NCBI GenBank assembly: GCA_003173995.1
Contig: PRDT01000031.1
Span: 1 to 15,747 of the forward strand
Source: Candidatus Levyibacteriota bacterium
Lineage (GTDB): Bacteria; Patescibacteriota; Microgenomatia; Levybacterales; UBA12049
Length of the DNA stretch: 15,747 nt
Reading direction: 5' to 3'
Under the pieces are notes generated by a model that worked only from the letters and a program-made list of their open reading frames with translations, ran no database searches and had not been told where the DNA came from. The stretch's first letter is position 1; every line of letters starts with the position of its first letter. A program made the translations under genes and the position numbers. Positions 14,261-15,747 of this stretch are shown here, piece after piece.

Positions 14261-14788
14261 ATGAATAACAGCAAAAAGAATATCCTGAATAATATCGAAA
14301 AGAATATTATGAATAATATCGAAAAAAATAACTCTCCAGAACCTTTTGCAGAAGAATTAGCAAAAGTCGTAAATAAACTCGCTGAAGGGACTTTACAGTT
14401 TGCAAAAAATTTTAAGAAATCCGTAGATATTCAGACAAAATCTTTGGAAACTCAGGAACAAATGTCTGAGATTTTAGAAGTTCACCAAAAAAAACTATCA
14501 AACAATACTAAACTTATTGTGCTGCTATTTATATTAGTAGTATTTAGAGATGTATTTCTTATGGTTGGAAAAAGTATTTTTAATTTTTTTGCACATATCA
14601 TTCAAACAATATTTACATTTTTTATATATGTATTTGAACTTTATCAAAAATCAAGCCCCGATGGAAAATTAAATGCACTTCTTATTATTGCTATCTTTTT
14701 TATTACCTTTTTCCTTGGAGGTTTTACATTACCAATTATTGTAAAAAAAGTAAAAGAACTATTTAATCAAAGAAACAGGAGCTTATAA
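14261..14788 (+). CDS. Unrecognised small membrane protein with coiled-coil N-terminus
   Basis: I do not recognise this 175-residue protein. It begins with a low-complexity Asn/Lys-rich segment containing two copies of an 8-residue unit (KNILNNIE and KNIMNNIE). A charged helical stretch follows (about 28-80, likely coiled coil), then three hydrophobic segments at about 84-103, 105-127 and 138-160, and a basic tail (VKKVKELFNQRNRSL). There is no signal peptide, so the N-terminal region is probably cytoplasmic. The ATG at 14261 is chosen because a promoter with -10 at 14249-14254 lies just before it; an in-frame TTG at 14225 overlaps the -35 box. It has its own promoter, separate from the atp operon, and converges on the cupin gene with 3 nt between stops. 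Confidence 0.7.
   Translation: MNNSKKNILNNIEKNIMNNIEKNNSPEPFAEELAKVVNKLAEGTLQFAKNFKKSVDIQTKSLETQEQMSEILEVHQKKLSNNTKLIVLLFILVVFRDVFLMVGKSIFNFFAHIIQTIFTFFIYVFELYQKSSPDGKLNALLIIAIFFITFFLGGFTLPIIVKKVKELFNQRNRSL
14276..14323 (+). repeat. 24-nt tandem duplication within the membrane-protein gene
   Basis: Two adjacent 24-nt units, 14276-14299 and 14300-14323, differ at only two bases (14284-14285 versus 14308-14309) and each encode eight residues in frame. This looks like a recent in-frame duplication in the Asn-rich N-terminus. Confidence 0.75.
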
Positions 14789-14791
14789 GTT

Positions 14792-15157
14792 TTATTCTTC
14801 CAACCACCTAGTATCATCAGAGTCTTCCGGGAGATTGATTTTAAAGACCAGGAGCTTGCATGGCTTGTCAGTTTGATTTTGTACTGAGTGCTTTTCTCCA
14901 TGAGGATGAATAAGCGCATCACCTGGCTGCATCACAAATTCTTTATCCTCAACAAAAAAATGTGCTTCTCCTTCAAGTAGATAGGAGACTTCTGTCTGGA
15001 TATCATGAACATGGAAGCGTTGCTTGGTGTGTGGAGGAATAGTTACTACTTGGAGTAAATGTCCCTTTTCTTCAAAGTCTGAGAGAGGAAAAATAACTTT
15101 TTTAGAATAATCTTTCTTTTGTATTTCTTCTCCATCTGTAGATTTTTTAAATTTCAT
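14792..15157 (-). CDS. Cupin-fold metal-binding protein
   Basis: This is a single-domain cupin of 121 residues, often involved in isomerisation, oxygenation or sugar-nucleotide binding; the substrate cannot be inferred. Both cupin motifs are intact. Motif 1 contains H49-V-H51-x4-E56-x6-G63, and motif 2 is G-x5-P-x-G-x2-H90-x3-N94 (GDALIHPHGEKHSVQN), giving the standard three-His one-Glu metal site. YLLEGEAHFFV and the sequence after motif 2 resemble the phosphomannose-isomerase type II C-terminal domain; that is only a loose resemblance. The ATG overlaps the TGA of the upstream kinase by 4 nt, so the two are coupled. No signal peptide is seen. Confidence 0.85.
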   Translation of the reverse strand: MKFKKSTDGEEIQKKDYSKKVIFPLSDFEEKGHLLQVVTIPPHTKQRFHVHDIQTEVSYLLEGEAHFFVEDKEFVMQPGDALIHPHGEKHSVQNQTDKPCKLLVFKINLPEDSDDTRWLEE

Positions 15158-15651
15158 GTTGTTATTATATCAAGACTATCTCCATTGTGGTAAATAATTG
15201 GATTTTCTTTATCAGTAGGTACTTGGAAATTATTCACTACTCGCATAAAATCATCTTCTCTGACATCATTTCTTTTTCCTGTTTGTCTATTATCCATCCA
15301 TCTTTTGATAACATCTGCTTTTGAAGTTGCTACATAAATAATTCGTGCAGATGACTGGCAACTTTTAGCAAGATCTCTTAATTTTTGCCTTTGTTGGAAA
15401 GTAAAATTTGTTGCATCATAAATAACTGTTTTACCCTCTCCTAAAAGTTGTTTTGTTTTCTCCTCAGTAAGCTTATAGGTAATTTCCCGTTCATCGGGAG
15501 TAATGGGCTTTGTTATATCCACCCCTATTCCTCTTTCTCTATTTATTTCATCAATACCAACAAAACTCCACTGATATTTTTCAATAAGCTCTTTTGCGAG
15601 CGTTGTCTTGCCAGAGAAAGGTAATCCACAAAGTATATAAAGCATAGACAT
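15154..15651 (-). CDS. P-loop kinase of the AAA_33 / polynucleotide-kinase-like type
   Basis: This 165-residue ATP-binding protein has a Walker A motif GLPFSGKTT (9-17), an aspartate after strand 2 (GIDEI, D34), VIYDATN (76-82) and a lid-like RWMDNRQTGKRNDVRED segment (117-133). This layout fits small AAA_33/PNKP- or zeta-like kinases that phosphorylate a nucleic acid end, nucleotide, sugar or other small substrate; the target is unknown. Met1 (15651) and Met3 (15645) are both possible starts. The gene follows a minus-strand gene fragment after 3 nt, in the same frame but separated by TAA, and overlaps the cupin gene by 4 nt. The three appear to form one minus-strand operon. Confidence 0.8.
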   Translation of the reverse strand: MSMLYILCGLPFSGKTTLAKELIEKYQWSFVGIDEINRERGIGVDITKPITPDEREITYKLTEEKTKQLLGEGKTVIYDATNFTFQQRQKLRDLAKSCQSSARIIYVATSKADVIKRWMDNRQTGKRNDVREDDFMRVVNNFQVPTDKENPIIYHNGDSLDIITT

Positions 15652-15654
15652 AAT

Positions 15655-15747
15655 TTAGAGAGCCCAGGAGCGGACATAGCTTGCCGGTAATTCAGCGCCT
15701 GCTTCTCGGAACATCAAAATGAGTTCTCCTTGGTGGAGATATTCGTG
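15655..15747 (-). CDS. C-terminal fragment of a DinB-like protein (5' part beyond window)
   Basis: The minus strand is open from the right edge to a TAA at 15655-15657 and encodes the last 30 residues of a protein. The residues fit the end of DinB/DUF664-type four-helix proteins: H-x3-H-x-G-E-L (HEYLHQGEL), then FREAGAELP, comparable with the family's H-x3-H-x-G-Q-L...R-x-x-G-x-x-x-P. The second His would be one of the metal ligands of that fold. The function of most DinB relatives is unknown; some use thiol cofactors. Only the tail is visible, so the assignment is tentative. It ends 3 nt before the kinase ATG. Confidence 0.5.
   Translation of the reverse strand, partial: HEYLHQGELILMFREAGAELPASYVRSWAL

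Noticed and set aside
1..15747. Recoded TGA (Gly or Trp) as in some CPR lineages
   Set aside because: TGA ends gatA and the kinase gene at expected lengths, and conserved Trp and Gly codons are normal.
15652..15747. N-terminal extension of the kinase into the upstream frame
   Set aside because: The upstream frame is the same, but a TAA at 15655-15657 interrupts it, and the residues before it fit a separate DinB-like C-terminus.
1..15747. CRISPR array, tRNA, rRNA, IS element or phage module
   Set aside because: Nothing seen: no spaced direct repeats, no cloverleaf, no transposase or integrase motifs; only the 24-nt tandem pair and the atpE-atpF palindrome are repetitive.

Overview
This AT-rich bacterial window reads almost entirely left to right until about 14.79 kb and then turns to the minus strand. 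The compact spacing, a very short ATP synthase delta subunit, a stand-alone COG3323 protein, many starts without a Shine-Dalgarno (SD) sequence and family-specific sequence variants suggest a member of the Candidate Phyla Radiation (Patescibacteria). I cannot resolve the class, and this assignment is inference. The genetic code looks standard: Trp is TGG, and TGA ends gatA and the minus-strand kinase gene.

Region 1 (1-3922) holds the tRNA-dependent amidotransferase genes gatC (cut by the left edge), gatA and gatB, packed with strong SDs, then an S66 peptidase of the LD-carboxypeptidase/MccF family. Region 2 (3923-7972) holds dnaE, the replicative DNA polymerase III alpha subunit, with an apparently intact PHP domain and a clamp-binding motif. 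It is followed by a Nudix hydrolase and a small NIF3-associated domain protein (COG3323).

Region 3 (8005-14192) is a complete F1Fo ATP synthase operon in the order atpB-E-F-H-A-G-D-C (a, c, b, delta, alpha, gamma, beta, epsilon), with no atpI. A good sigma70-like promoter lies just ahead of atpB. A 78-nt imperfect palindrome sits between atpE and atpF; its RNA could fold in two mutually exclusive ways, one of them terminator-like. The c subunit looks proton-coupled.

Region 4 (14193-15747) holds an unrecognised small membrane protein gene with its own near-consensus promoter. The -10 box lies exactly where transcription would start on the ATG, so the message would be leaderless. It converges on a minus-strand cluster: a gene fragment that looks like a DinB-family C-terminus, a P-loop kinase and a cupin.

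The core of the window is housekeeping. I see no CRISPR array, tRNA, rRNA, transposase or phage gene, and no convincing new multi-gene system. The points most worth a second look are the switch-like palindrome inside the atp operon, the recurring -10-box-to-ATG (leaderless) arrangement, the unknown membrane protein, and the shortened delta subunit.
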